From Hydrogenophaga taeniospiralis (GTDB taxonomy: Bacteria > Pseudomonadota > Gammaproteobacteria > Burkholderiales > Burkholderiaceae_C): a DNA stretch of 64,000 nt. Location of the stretch: contig NZ_JAHBAG010000001.1 of assembly GCF_020510445.1 (NCBI RefSeq), positions 968,501-1,032,500 of the forward strand, written 5' to 3'. Position 1 is the first letter of the stretch. Every line of letters starts with the position of its first letter. This document shows positions 35,729 through 44,118 of this stretch, in pieces. The position numbers and the translations under genes were made by a program. The notes under the pieces were generated by a model. That model had not been told where the DNA came from and made no database searches. It saw only the letters and a program-made list of their open reading frames with translations.

Positions 35729-36460
35729 ATGTCCACCACATCCCCCGAACGCCTCGCCGATGTCACCGGCATCGACGAGAGCGCCGTCTCACACGGCCAG
35801 GCCACCCGATCGGTCTATGTGTACGAAGCGCCCGTGCGCCTCTGGCACTGGATCAACGCGGCGTCCATCACCGTGCTGGCCCTCACCGGCTATTTCATCG
35901 GTCAGCCGCTGCCCACCATGCCGGGCGAGGCCAGCGCGCACTACCTCATGGGCTACATCCGCTTCGCGCACTTCACGGCGGGCTACCTGCTGGCTGTGGG
36001 CCTGATCGGTCGCGCTTACTGGGCGCTGGTGGGCAACCACCACGCGCGCGAAATCTTCTGGGTGCCGATCTTCCAGAAGGCCTACTGGAAAGAGGTGCTC
36101 ACCATGTTCAAGTGGTACGCCTTCCTGATCCCGCGGCCGGGCCGTTACGTGGGCCACAACCCGCTGGCGCGTCTGGCCATGTTCGCGGGCTTCCTGATGC
36201 TCTCGATCTTCATGGTGATCACCGGCTTTGCGCTGTATGGCGAAGGCTCGCAGATGGGCTCGTGGCAGGAACGGATGTTTGGCTGGGTGATCCCGCTGTT
36301 CGGCCAGAGCCAGGACGTGCACACCTGGCACCGCATGGGCATGTGGGCGCTGATCATGTTCATCACGCTGCACATCTACGCCGCGATCCGCGAAGACATC
36401 ATGGGCCGCCAGTCGATCGTGTCGACCATGATCTCCGGCCGTAGAACGTTCAAGGACTGA
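35729..36460 (+). CDS. hoxZ: Hydrogenase b-type cytochrome (MBH anchor)
   Basis: A 243-residue inner-membrane diheme cytochrome b that passes electrons from HoxKG to quinone. VYVYEAPVRLWHWINA, IRFAHFTAGYLL, DVHTWHRMGMWALIMFITLHIY and FALYGEG carry the heme-ligand histidines and the four-helix pattern of the HyaC/HoxZ family. The start is ATG 35729 after TTGGAGG; a TTG at 35717 would add four residues. Forty-one bases separate it from hupE. Confidence 0.93.
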   Translation: MSTTSPERLADVTGIDESAVSHGQATRSVYVYEAPVRLWHWINAASITVLALTGYFIGQPLPTMPGEASAHYLMGYIRFAHFTAGYLLAVGLIGRAYWALVGNHHAREIFWVPIFQKAYWKEVLTMFKWYAFLIPRPGRYVGHNPLARLAMFAGFLMLSIFMVITGFALYGEGSQMGSWQERMFGWVIPLFGQSQDVHTWHRMGMWALIMFITLHIYAAIREDIMGRQSIVSTMISGRRTFKD

Positions 36461-36465
36461 GCACC

Positions 36466-36792
36466 ATGAAGCCGGTCGCCGCCAGCTGGACCATCCCCCC
36501 GCGGGGCGTGCCGGTGCGCACGCCCATGCACCCGGGGCGGCTGCTGGCGCACACCTGCCTGGCGCCGCTGGGGCTGAGCCAAAGCGAGGCGGCGCGGGTG
36601 CTGGGCCTCTCGCGCCGACGCTTGCACGAGCTGGTGCATGGCCAGCGGGCCATGTCGCCCGACACCGCCATCCGTTGCGCGCGCCAGTTCGGCATCGACG
36701 CCGGTTTCTGGCTCGCGCACCAGGCCGCCTGGGACAGCTTCCACGCCTGGAAGCGCTTCTGTTCCAGCTCGGTCACCCCTTCTTCCCTTTGA
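36466..36792 (+). CDS. HigA-type HTH protein (orphan antitoxin-like) in hox operon
   Basis: A 108-residue XRE/HigA-family DNA-binding protein. The HTH is MHPGRLLAHTCLAPLGLSQSEAARVLGLSRRRLHELVHGQRAMSPDTAIRCARQFG, then DAGFWLAHQAAWD, the exact signature of HigA antitoxins. HigA is normally paired with HigB, but no HigB-like gene is next to it; the neighbours are hoxZ, five bases away, and hoxM. It therefore acts either as a regulator or as a remnant. It is in line with the operon and its coding signature is intact. Confidence 0.85.
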   Translation: MKPVAASWTIPPRGVPVRTPMHPGRLLAHTCLAPLGLSQSEAARVLGLSRRRLHELVHGQRAMSPDTAIRCARQFGIDAGFWLAHQAAWDSFHAWKRFCSSSVTPSSL

Positions 36793-36812
36793 GTTTTTCG
36801 GGACCACCCACC

Positions 36813-37484
36813 ATGAGCGCCCATCCGTCCGAATCCACCTGTCACCCCTGTGGTGACACCCCCGCCCGGCCGCAGACCATCGTGGTGCTCGGCATCGGCA
36901 ACCTGCTCTGGGCCGACGAAGGTTTTGGCGTGCGCTGCATCGAAGCGCTGCAACGCCGCTTCGAGTTCGCCGAACACGTGTCGCTCATCGACGGCGGCAC
37001 CCAGGGTCTGTACCTGATCCAGCATGTGCAGGCGGCCGACGCGCTGCTGATCTTCGACGCCATCGACTACGGCCTGGAACCCGGCACGCTGAAAGAAGTG
37101 CGCGACGACGCCGTGCCGCGCTTCATGGGCGCCAAGAAGATGAGCCTGCACCAGACCGGTTTCCAGGAGGTGCTCTCGCTCGCGCAGCTCACCGGCCAGT
37201 ACCCGGCGAACGTGCTGCTGATCGGCTGCCAGCCGCAGGAGCTGGAGGACTACGGCGGCAGCCTGCGCCCGGTGGTGAAGGCCGCGATGGAAGAGGCACT
37301 GACGCTGGGCGTGGACCAGATTGCGCGCTGGGGCGGTGAGCCCGCACCGCGCCGCACGCCGCTGGGCGAGCGCGAGGCGGTGACCATGGACGAACTCGCC
37401 TTGGCAGCCTACGAAACCCAGCGCCCGGCCCCTGAGCAAGCCTGCCGCGAAGGCGACGAACGCTTTTTCCCCAAGGACCTTTGA
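36813..37484 (+). CDS. hoxM: Hydrogenase maturation endopeptidase for HoxG
   Basis: A 223-residue protease of the HyaD/HupD family. It removes the HoxG C-terminal peptide after Ni insertion. The family motifs are IVVLGIGNLLWADEGFGVRCIEAL (Glu and metal-site region), LIDGGTQGLYLI, LLIFDAIDYG and the conserved histidine in SLHQTGFQEVL. The N-terminal 18 residues are Ser/Cys/Pro rich. It follows the HigA-like gene by 20 bases and precedes hoxL by one base. Confidence 0.95.
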   Translation: MSAHPSESTCHPCGDTPARPQTIVVLGIGNLLWADEGFGVRCIEALQRRFEFAEHVSLIDGGTQGLYLIQHVQAADALLIFDAIDYGLEPGTLKEVRDDAVPRFMGAKKMSLHQTGFQEVLSLAQLTGQYPANVLLIGCQPQELEDYGGSLRPVVKAAMEEALTLGVDQIARWGGEPAPRRTPLGEREAVTMDELALAAYETQRPAPEQACREGDERFFPKDL

Positions 37485-37485
37485 T

Positions 37486-37791
37486 ATGTGCATCGGCATG
37501 CCCATGCAAGTCACCGCCACCGAGCCCGGCCACGCCTGGTGCGAAGGCCGCGGCGAGCGCCGCCGCGTCACCACCGCGCTGGTCGGCCCGCTGGAGGCTG
37601 GCGACTGGTTGCTGGTGTTCCTGGGCGATGCGCGCGAGCGCATCGACGCCACCCGCGCCGCTGAAGTGAACGGTGCGCTGGACCTCGTGCTCGGCGCCAT
37701 GCAAGGCTTTGATGCCAGTGGCGACGCCGGCTTTGTTTTGCCTTCCCAGATGAGCGCCGAGCAGCTGAAGCAGCTGTCCGGCCAGACCTGA
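37486..37791 (+). CDS. hoxL: HypC/HybG-family chaperone for the large subunit
   Basis: A 101-residue HypC-like chaperone beginning MCIGMPMQV, the N-terminal cysteine motif that binds the Fe(CN)2CO unit and the immature large subunit. HoxL is the dedicated partner of HoxG in the Cupriavidus model. One base separates it from hoxM. It coexists with a general HypC (43879-44118). Confidence 0.93.
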   Translation: MCIGMPMQVTATEPGHAWCEGRGERRRVTTALVGPLEAGDWLLVFLGDARERIDATRAAEVNGALDLVLGAMQGFDASGDAGFVLPSQMSAEQLKQLSGQT

Positions 37792-37813
37792 ATTCCCACC
37801 CCAAGGAGACCCC

Positions 37814-38314
37814 ATGAACACCGCCACAGAAACCCCCAGCTGCGCCTTTGCGCTGCCCGTGCCCGACACCAACCCCGCGCCACCGCTGGTGATGCGCCTG
37901 GCGCGCGACTTCGGTGCCGCCTGGGTGGATGAAACCACCGTGGCCGCGTGGAGCGCGGGCGGCGGCGACCGCGTCGTGTTGCTGGCCGGCGACCCGGTGC
38001 GTTTCCCCGAAGGCCAGGACGTCGCGGCCGTGTTGCCCGAGCTGATGAAAAGTTTCCCGAACCGCTTCCAGATCGCGGTGGTGCCGCGCGACCACGAGGA
38101 CGCGGTGGCGCGACGCTACGGCTCGCAACGCTGGCCCACGCTGCTGTTCTTCCGCGACGGCCAGTACGTCACCGCCATCGCCGGCATGCAGGACTGGGAC
38201 GTGTACCTGAGCGGCGTCGCCGCCGCGCTTACCATGCCGCCCTCGCGCCCGCCCACCATCGGCATTCCCGTGGTGAGCCAGGGCGCCACGGCCAGCGACA
38301 GCGGCTGCCATTGA
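37814..38314 (+). CDS. hoxO: HupG/HoxO chaperone-like protein
   Basis: A 166-residue thioredoxin-like protein of the HoxO/HupG family. AVVPRDHEDAVARRYGSQRWPTLLFFRDGQYVTAIAGMQDWDVY shows the beta/alpha pattern without a CxxC. HoxO helps keep the immature HoxK subunit reduced and protects it until it joins the large subunit. It is in line with hoxL and hoxQ. Confidence 0.92.
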   Translation: MNTATETPSCAFALPVPDTNPAPPLVMRLARDFGAAWVDETTVAAWSAGGGDRVVLLAGDPVRFPEGQDVAAVLPELMKSFPNRFQIAVVPRDHEDAVARRYGSQRWPTLLFFRDGQYVTAIAGMQDWDVYLSGVAAALTMPPSRPPTIGIPVVSQGATASDSGCH

Positions 38315-38339
38315 ACCCACCGACCACCCAGGACACCCC

Positions 38340-39221
38340 ATGAAAGACTTCCCCATTCCGCTCGTCGCCCTCGGCCCGGGCACCCAGTCCGAAGACGAAA
38401 CGCTGGACTACCTGCCCATGCCCAAAGACATGGACACCTACCGCCCGCCGGTGCTGCCCGAGCCCGAAGAGCTGGCCGGCCGCGACGCGGCCCGCGCCGT
38501 GCTGGGCCAGGTGCTGGCGCTGCTCGACCGGACGGCCGAGCGTGGCCCCGGCGGCCAGGTGTCGCTGACCGCGCTGCCCGCCGCCGACCTGCGCCTGGTC
38601 AACCAGATCATGGGTGAGGGCGAGGCCAGCGCCCTGGTGCGCGAAGAAGACGGTGCGCTCGAAGTGCGCATCCAGGAGTCGGTGCTCGCGGGCGTGTGGC
38701 GCCTCATCACCTTCCGCACCGTGGACGGCGAACGCACGCTGATCGACGACGTGATCGAGGTCGGCCCGGTGCCGGCGCTGCTGCGCGCCATCGCGGTGGA
38801 CGACGTGTGGCCCCAGGGTGCCATGCCGCATTGGGCCGGCGCGCTGCCGCCCAACGTGCAGAACGCGCCCCTGCTGGTGGAAGAAATCCGCGACCAGGTC
38901 GCCGGATGGAAACCCGGCCAGGTGTCGCACGTGGTCAACCTCACGCTGCTGCCGGTCACGCCCGAAGACATCGGCTTCCTCGACCACCACCTGGGCACCG
39001 GCCGCGTGCTGATGCTCTCGCGCGGCTATGGCAACTGCCGCATCTCCAACACGCGCTTGCCGAACTGCTGGCGCGTGGTGTATTACAACTCGATGGACAA
39101 GGTGATCCTCAACACGGTCGAGGTGGTGGACATGCCCGAGGTGGCCATGGCCGCGCCCGAAGACCTGCGCGATTCGCACGAGCGCCTGCTCGACGTGATG
39201 ACCTATCTCGAAGGAGTGTGA
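38340..39221 (+). CDS. hoxQ: HupH/HoxQ maturation protein
   Basis: A 293-residue protein. MGEGEASALV and GYGNCRISNTRLPNCWRVVYYNSMDKVILNTVEVVDMP are typical HupH/HyaF C-terminal sequences. HoxQ works with HoxO in small-subunit maturation and Tat proofreading. It precedes hoxR by two bases. Confidence 0.93.
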   Translation: MKDFPIPLVALGPGTQSEDETLDYLPMPKDMDTYRPPVLPEPEELAGRDAARAVLGQVLALLDRTAERGPGGQVSLTALPAADLRLVNQIMGEGEASALVREEDGALEVRIQESVLAGVWRLITFRTVDGERTLIDDVIEVGPVPALLRAIAVDDVWPQGAMPHWAGALPPNVQNAPLLVEEIRDQVAGWKPGQVSHVVNLTLLPVTPEDIGFLDHHLGTGRVLMLSRGYGNCRISNTRLPNCWRVVYYNSMDKVILNTVEVVDMPEVAMAAPEDLRDSHERLLDVMTYLEGV

Positions 39222-39223
39222 CC

Positions 39224-39454
39224 ATGGCCGGCGCGGACCACTTCGAAGGTTTTGAAGGCTCGTACCTGGGCAACCGGGACGTGCTCAAACCCGGCTCGCG
39301 CCTCGAATGCAAGATCTGCTGGTGGGTCTACGACCCGGCGCTCGGCGACCCGCAGTGGCAGATCGCCCCCGGCACACCGTTCGCCGATCTGCCCGCGCAC
39401 TGGCGCTGTCCGAACTGCGACGGCGATGCCGAGCAGTTCCTGATGCTGGAATGA
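39224..39454 (+). CDS. hoxR: Rubredoxin-type protein HoxR
   Basis: A 76-residue rubredoxin-like protein with CKIC (Cys29, Cys32) and CPNC as the Fe-binding motifs. HoxR-type rubredoxins are needed for O2-tolerant hydrogenases, where they help to form the proximal cluster in the presence of oxygen. It is followed by a MITE-like hairpin, and the next gene starts 175 bases later. Confidence 0.93.
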   Translation: MAGADHFEGFEGSYLGNRDVLKPGSRLECKICWWVYDPALGDPQWQIAPGTPFADLPAHWRCPNCDGDAEQFLMLE

Positions 39455-39492
39455 TGGACATGGCACATACCCTGCGCCGTTGCGGTCAACGG

Positions 39493-39573
39493 CCCTCACC
39501 CCAACCCTCTCCCGCGAGCGGGAGAGGGGGCTTCACTCCCTCGCCCCTCTGGGGAGAGGGCTGGGGTGAGGGG
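39493..39573. mobile_element. MITE-like hairpin element in the hox operon
   Basis: Imperfect inverted arms (39493-39513 and 39553-39573) match at 20 of 21 positions, beginning CCCTCACCCCAACC and ending GGGGTGAGGG. A second hairpin, CTCTCCCGCGAGCGGGAGAG, lies inside. This class of short, non-coding palindromic element is common in GC-rich proteobacteria as REP or MITE copies. It splits hoxR from hoxT. Confidence 0.75.
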
Positions 39574-39629
39574 CCCGCCAACCCAGCGGCCGGTGTCACC
39601 CGTCGCGCACCGCACGAGGGACAACAGCC

Positions 39630-40172
39630 ATGAGCCCGCTCGCCCACATGGACACCACCACATCCAACCCGCTGGCCGCGCGCGTGCAAGCCCTGGTGGA
39701 CTTCTACCGCCACGTGCAGACCGGGCGCATGCAGGGCATCCCCTTGCTGAACCCCGCGCTGCGCGTCGAAGCCGTGGGCTTCGAGTGGACCGAAGGAGAA
39801 GAAGCCGCCGAACCCGTGGCCGAAGGCGTGCTCATCACCCCCTGGTTCATGAGCCTGTTGCGCCTGCCTGCGGTGAACGGGCCCCACGGCAACCGCGTGG
39901 GGCGCAAGGCGGTGCGCGATTTCGGCAGCGAGCGCTTCGATTTCATCGGCGCGCACGACCCCGCCATCGGCTACCACGAGACCTGCGCGCTGTTCTCTCC
40001 CATGAACGGTTTCACCAGCCAGGACCTGGCGCGCGAAACCGCACTGGCGTCGCTGGCGCTGGTCCGTCCCCGGCCCGAAGCCGAGGCGGTGGCGCCCATC
40101 GCGACCGAGCCGCTGCCCGCGCGTCGCGCCTTCTTCATGGCCCGCCGGCCAGACGCGGGAGCGGCGGCATGA
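39630..40172 (+). CDS. hoxT: Hydrogenase assembly chaperone HybE/HoxT
   Basis: A 180-residue HybE-family chaperone. LLNPALRVEAVGFEW, LITPWFMSLLRLP and SPMNGFTSQDLARETA match the core of HybE/HoxT, which escorts HoxK before Tat export. The start is ATG 39630 after GAGGG; the overlap with hoxV is ATGA. The C-terminus (RRAFFMARRPDAG) is the typical tail. Confidence 0.9.
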   Translation: MSPLAHMDTTTSNPLAARVQALVDFYRHVQTGRMQGIPLLNPALRVEAVGFEWTEGEEAAEPVAEGVLITPWFMSLLRLPAVNGPHGNRVGRKAVRDFGSERFDFIGAHDPAIGYHETCALFSPMNGFTSQDLARETALASLALVRPRPEAEAVAPIATEPLPARRAFFMARRPDAGAAA

Positions 40173-41389
40173 ACACCCGCACGACCGTTCCGACGGGGGC
40201 CCGCACCGCAACCCGTGGGGTGGAGCCAATGACCACCTCGCTGGCCGGCTGCCTGCGCGTGGCGCCGGGCGCGCCGCTGCCGCTGGCCCTGCAGAGCAGC
40301 CGCCCCGACTGGGCGCCGCGCCTGGCCCGAGGTCAGGCGGTGAGTGCCTTGCCGGGCCTGATGGCCAGCCTGTTCAACCTCTGCGGCCACGCGCACCGCC
40401 TGTGTTCGATGCTCTCTATCGACGCCGCCGCGCCCGGCCTGATGCCCGCGCCGCAGCAGGTGGCGCAGCGCCTGCGCACCGAGACTGCGCAGGAACACAT
40501 CCGCCGCATCGGCCTGGACTGGCCGCGCCTGCTGGCCGCCGACGCGCAGGGGTCTTGGGCCGCCCCGGCACAGGCCGCTCTGCAGGCCTGTCCGCTGCAC
40601 GCGCCCGCGCCCGCCACCGCAGCCGACCCCTGGCCCGCCACGCTCGCCTGGCTGGAGGATCAGCTGCTGCAGATGCCGGCCACCACCTGGCTTCGCGCCT
40701 GGCAGGCCTGCGGTGCCGACTGGTTGCACGACTGGAGCCGCCGCCACGCGGGCTGGCTGCCCGCGCTGCTGCGCGCCGCGCGAGACGCCGACAGCGCGGC
40801 ACCGCTGAGACCCGCCAACGCGCTGCGTGTCCACGCCGGGGCTTCGGATGTCCGCACCCTGTCCGCCGCCATGGCGGAAGAGGCCGGCTTCTGTCTGCAA
40901 CCGCATTGGCAGGGCGCCAACGCGCACACCGGCAGCTGGACACGCCTGAACGACCAACCCGTTGGCCTGCCGCTCACGCCCTGGGCGCTGCTGGGCAGCC
41001 GCATCGCCGAGCTGGTGCGCCTGTGCCAACCCGACGCACCGGGCCAGAGCGGCGCGGGCTGGTTGTCGTTTGGGGCGTTGACCACCGGTGAGCGCCAAGG
41101 TCTTGCGTGGGTGGAAATGGCGCGTGGCCTGCTGGTGCACCAGGTGGAGATCGATGCGACCGTGGGCGATGCGTCGGCGCGCGTGGCCGCCTGCCGTGTG
41201 CTCGCGCCCACCGAATGGAACTTCCATCCGCGGGGCGATGTGGCCCAGCGCATCGCCGCGCTGGACGCGGGTCAGCCCGCCGAAGACACCGAGCGCCGCG
41301 TGCGCCTGCTCATGGCCGCGTTCGACCCCTGCGTGCCGTTTGACGTGACGCACACGCTGCCCGCTGTTCAGGAGGTGCACCATGCATGA
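40169..41389 (+). CDS. hoxV: HupK/HoxV, large-subunit maturation scaffold
   Basis: A 406-residue protein of the HupK/HoxV family, a degenerate relative of the hydrogenase large subunit. TEWNFHPRGDVAQRIA and the C-terminal FDPCVPFDVTH echo the DPCxxC motif with only one cysteine retained, as expected for a maturation scaffold for the Fe unit. It overlaps hoxT and hypA. Confidence 0.9.
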   Translation: MNTRTTVPTGARTATRGVEPMTTSLAGCLRVAPGAPLPLALQSSRPDWAPRLARGQAVSALPGLMASLFNLCGHAHRLCSMLSIDAAAPGLMPAPQQVAQRLRTETAQEHIRRIGLDWPRLLAADAQGSWAAPAQAALQACPLHAPAPATAADPWPATLAWLEDQLLQMPATTWLRAWQACGADWLHDWSRRHAGWLPALLRAARDADSAAPLRPANALRVHAGASDVRTLSAAMAEEAGFCLQPHWQGANAHTGSWTRLNDQPVGLPLTPWALLGSRIAELVRLCQPDAPGQSGAGWLSFGALTTGERQGLAWVEMARGLLVHQVEIDATVGDASARVAACRVLAPTEWNFHPRGDVAQRIAALDAGQPAEDTERRVRLLMAAFDPCVPFDVTHTLPAVQEVHHA

Positions 41390-41729
41390 AGCCAGCCTCG
41401 CCGGCGGTGTGTTGCAACTGGTCGAAGACACGGCCGTGCGCGAAGGTTTTTCGCGCCTGCTGTCGCTGCGGCTCGAAGCCGGCCAGCTCGCGGGGGTGGA
41501 CGTGCGCGCGCTGCGTTTCGCGCTGGAGAGTCTCGCGCCAGGGACCGTGCTTGAAGGTGCAGAGATTCAGATCGAAGAACCGCCCGGCCAGGCCTGGTGC
41601 ATGGGTTGCGGTCAGACCGTGGCCATCGCCCAGCGCGGTGACGCTTGCCCGGCCTGCGGCGGCTACCAGTTGCAACCTACGGGCGGCATGGAATTGCGTG
41701 TGATTGACATGCAAGTCAGTGATGATTGA
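41382..41729 (+). CDS. hypA: Nickel insertion protein HypA
   Basis: A 115-residue Ni-delivery protein. The start MHEASL gives the N-terminal His2 Ni ligand. The Zn site has four cysteines in CMGCGQTVAI...CPACGG. It hands nickel to the large subunit with HypB. The overlap with hoxV is eight bases. Confidence 0.95.
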   Translation: MHEASLAGGVLQLVEDTAVREGFSRLLSLRLEAGQLAGVDVRALRFALESLAPGTVLEGAEIQIEEPPGQAWCMGCGQTVAIAQRGDACPACGGYQLQPTGGMELRVIDMQVSDD

Positions 41730-41748
41730 GTGAACCAGGAGACAGACC

Positions 41749-42726
41749 ATGTGTGTCGTTTGTGGATGCAGTGACAACAGCCCGGCCCATGCCCGGCATG
41801 TCCAAACCCACGCGGGCGAGGCCGGCGTGGTGCAGGTGAACCCCGGCAACGGCGACCTGCACTTCGGTGCGGGCGCGGCCCGCGTCTCGGTGCCCGGCAT
41901 GAGCCAGGCGCGCGCCATCAAGCTGGAGACCGACATCCTCGGCGCCAACAACCGTGTGGCCCAGCAGAACCGGGCGCACTTCGAAGCGCACGGCGTGACC
42001 GCGCTCAATCTCGTGTCCAGTCCAGGCTCGGGCAAGACCACGCTGCTCTGCGCGACCATCGAGGCGCTGAAAAAACATGCGCCCGGCCTGCGCGTCGCCG
42101 TGATCGAAGGCGACCAGCAGACCAGCTTCGACGCCGACCGCATCCGCGCCACCGGCGCGCCCGCGATCCAGGTCAACACCGGCAAGGGTTGCCACCTCGA
42201 CGCGCCCATGGTGAGCGAGGCCTTCGCGCAACTGCACAGCCACGACCACCACAGCCACGATCACCATCACGGCCACCACGACGACGGGCACAGCCTGCTG
42301 TTCATCGAGAACGTGGGCAACCTCGTCTGCCCCGCCGTGTGGGACCTGGGCGAAGCCGCCAAGGTCGCCATCCTCTCGGTGACCGAGGGCGAAGACAAGC
42401 CGCTCAAGTACCCCGACATGTTCGCGGCCTCGCAGCTCATGGTCCTGAACAAGATCGACCTGCTGCCGCACGTGAAGTTCGACGTGGCGCGCTGCATAGC
42501 GCTCGCGCGGCGTGTGAACCCAACGATCGAGATCCTGCAGCTCTCGGCCACCACGGGCGAGGGCATGGACGCCTGGTTGCACTGGCTCGATCACGCGATG
42601 GGTGCACATCATCACCACCACGATGAACCGGTGTCCGAGGAGGCCGCGCTGCGCCAGCGTGTGCAGCAGCTCGAAGCCGAGCTGGCGCAGGCGCAAGCCG
42701 CGCTGACGACCGGATCGGCCGCCTGA
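41749..42726 (+). CDS. hypB: Nickel-binding GTPase HypB with an internal His-rich insert
   Basis: A 325-residue GTPase. The N-terminal Ni site is MCVVCGC. The P-loop is [11 protein letters not shown] (90-100), and NKIDLLPH is the NKxD motif. Two features are unusual: a His-rich stretch at about 163-181 ([15 protein letters not shown]) lies inside the GTPase domain, and a second short His run at 287-291 is followed by a helical, possible coiled-coil C-terminus. Most His-rich HypB proteins have the stretch near the N-terminus. It may add Ni storage. Confidence 0.95.
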   Translation: MCVVCGCSDNSPAHARHVQTHAGEAGVVQVNPGNGDLHFGAGAARVSVPGMSQARAIKLETDILGANNRVAQQNRAHFEAHGVTALNLVSSPGSGKTTLLCATIEALKKHAPGLRVAVIEGDQQTSFDADRIRATGAPAIQVNTGKGCHLDAPMVSEAFAQLHSHDHHSHDHHHGHHDDGHSLLFIENVGNLVCPAVWDLGEAAKVAILSVTEGEDKPLKYPDMFAASQLMVLNKIDLLPHVKFDVARCIALARRVNPTIEILQLSATTGEGMDAWLHWLDHAMGAHHHHHDEPVSEEAALRQRVQQLEAELAQAQAALTTGSAA

Positions 42727-42739
42727 CGGAACCGACGCC

Positions 42740-43888
42740 ATGTCCACCACCGTGCTCGCCGTCGGCGCCTGGCTCAAGAACGCGGCCTGCCTCGTGCTGG
42801 ATGGGCGCGTGCACTGGTCGCCGGTGCACGGCGACCTCAGCGACCCGGCGGCCTGTGAGGCGCTGGAGCGATCGGTGCAGGCGCTGCTGGCCCAGGCCGA
42901 CGCAGCCGGTGCGCCGGTGCAGGCCATCGCGCACGACCTGCACCCCGACTTCTTCAGCACCCAGCTCGCGGTGCAGCTCGCCAGTTCGCTGGGTGTGCCC
43001 GCCATCGGCGTGCAGCACCACCACGCGCACATCGCTGCCGTCGTGGCCGAGCACCGCATCGAAGGCCCCGTCATCGGCCTCGCGCTCGACGGCGTGGGCC
43101 TGGGCACAGACGGGCAGGCCTGGGGTGGAGAACTGCTCTGGGTGGACGGCGCACAGTGGCAGCGCCTGGGCCACCTGACGCCACTCGCTTTGCCCGGCGG
43201 CGACCGCGCCGCGCGCGAACCCTGGCGCATGGCGGCGAGCGCCTTGCACGCGCTCGGCCGGGGCGATGAGATCACCACCCGTTTCGCGCCGCAAGTCGGT
43301 GAGGCCGTGGCCGCAGGCGTGCAGCAGATGTTGGCCAAAAACCTGAACTGCCCGGCCACCAGCAGCACCGGCCGCTGGTTCGACGCGGCCGCGGGTGCGC
43401 TGGGCCTGAGCGTGCGCCAGAGCGACGAGGCACAAGCCGCCATCGCGCTCGAAGCCGCCGCCGCGAGCTGGCTAGCCCTGTACCCCGACACCACCGCGCT
43501 GCCCGGCGCCGTCATTGACACCCAGAACCGCCTCGACCTGCGGGGCCTCATGCCTGCGCTGTTCGACGCCGGCCCCGATGGCGCGGACGCCGCCGCCGCG
43601 GGCTTCCACCTCGCGCTGGCCGACGCGCTGGCCGACTGGGCTGTCCGCGCTGCCTCGGAGTGCGGCAGCCGCGACGTGTGCCTAGGCGGCGGCTGTTTCT
43701 TCAACCGCATCCTGCGCGAGCGCGTGACCACGCGCCTGCAGGCGGCGGCGTTGCGTGTGCACCGACCCATCGACAAAGGCTGCGGCGACGCCGGCCTCGC
43801 GCTCGGCCAGGACTGGGTCGCGGCCCAGCAGTTGGCCGTGACTGCCCCACAAGAACACACCACGAAGGAAACCGAACCATGTGCCTAG
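42740..43888 (+). CDS. hypF: Short HypF-type carbamoyltransferase
   Basis: A 382-residue protein with only the C-terminal Kae1-like domain of HypF. It includes GVQHHHAHIAAVVAEH, LALDGVGLGTDGQAWGGE and CLGGGCFFNRILRERV. It lacks the acylphosphatase, zinc-finger and YrdC-like domains of full-length HypF. A short HypF is known from Cupriavidus. No other HypF is in the window, so either it is sufficient or a full-length copy lies elsewhere. It overlaps hypC by ten bases. Confidence 0.92.
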   Translation: MSTTVLAVGAWLKNAACLVLDGRVHWSPVHGDLSDPAACEALERSVQALLAQADAAGAPVQAIAHDLHPDFFSTQLAVQLASSLGVPAIGVQHHHAHIAAVVAEHRIEGPVIGLALDGVGLGTDGQAWGGELLWVDGAQWQRLGHLTPLALPGGDRAAREPWRMAASALHALGRGDEITTRFAPQVGEAVAAGVQQMLAKNLNCPATSSTGRWFDAAAGALGLSVRQSDEAQAAIALEAAAASWLALYPDTTALPGAVIDTQNRLDLRGLMPALFDAGPDGADAAAAGFHLALADALADWAVRAASECGSRDVCLGGGCFFNRILRERVTTRLQAAALRVHRPIDKGCGDAGLALGQDWVAAQQLAVTAPQEHTTKETEPCA

Positions 43889-44118
43889 CCATTCCCGCCC
43901 AGCTGGTGGAGCTGCGCCCCCACGACCAGGCCGTGGTCAACCTCGGCGGCATCCGCAAGGAAATTTCCATCGCCCTGGTGGCCGACGTGCAGGTGGGCGA
44001 CTACGTGATCGTGCACGTGGGCCACGCCATCGGCGTCATCGACCCGGAGGAAGCTGAGAAGACCCTGGCCTTGTTTGCCGAGATGCAGGCGGTTGCCGGC
44101 GCGGATGGCCAGCCATGA
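43879..44118 (+). CDS. hypC: HypC chaperone
   Basis: A 79-residue HypC. The N-terminal MCLAIPAQL holds the iron-ligand Cys2. VNLGGIRKEISIALV and VQVGDYVIVHVGHAIGVID are the family core. It carries the Fe(CN)2CO unit with HypD. It overlaps the ends of hypF and hypD. Confidence 0.95.
   Translation: MCLAIPAQLVELRPHDQAVVNLGGIRKEISIALVADVQVGDYVIVHVGHAIGVIDPEEAEKTLALFAEMQAVAGADGQP

Noticed and set aside
36466..36792. A complete HigBA toxin-antitoxin module
   Set aside because: Only HigA is visible. No HigB-sized ORF with RelE-like features lies between hoxZ and hoxM on either strand.
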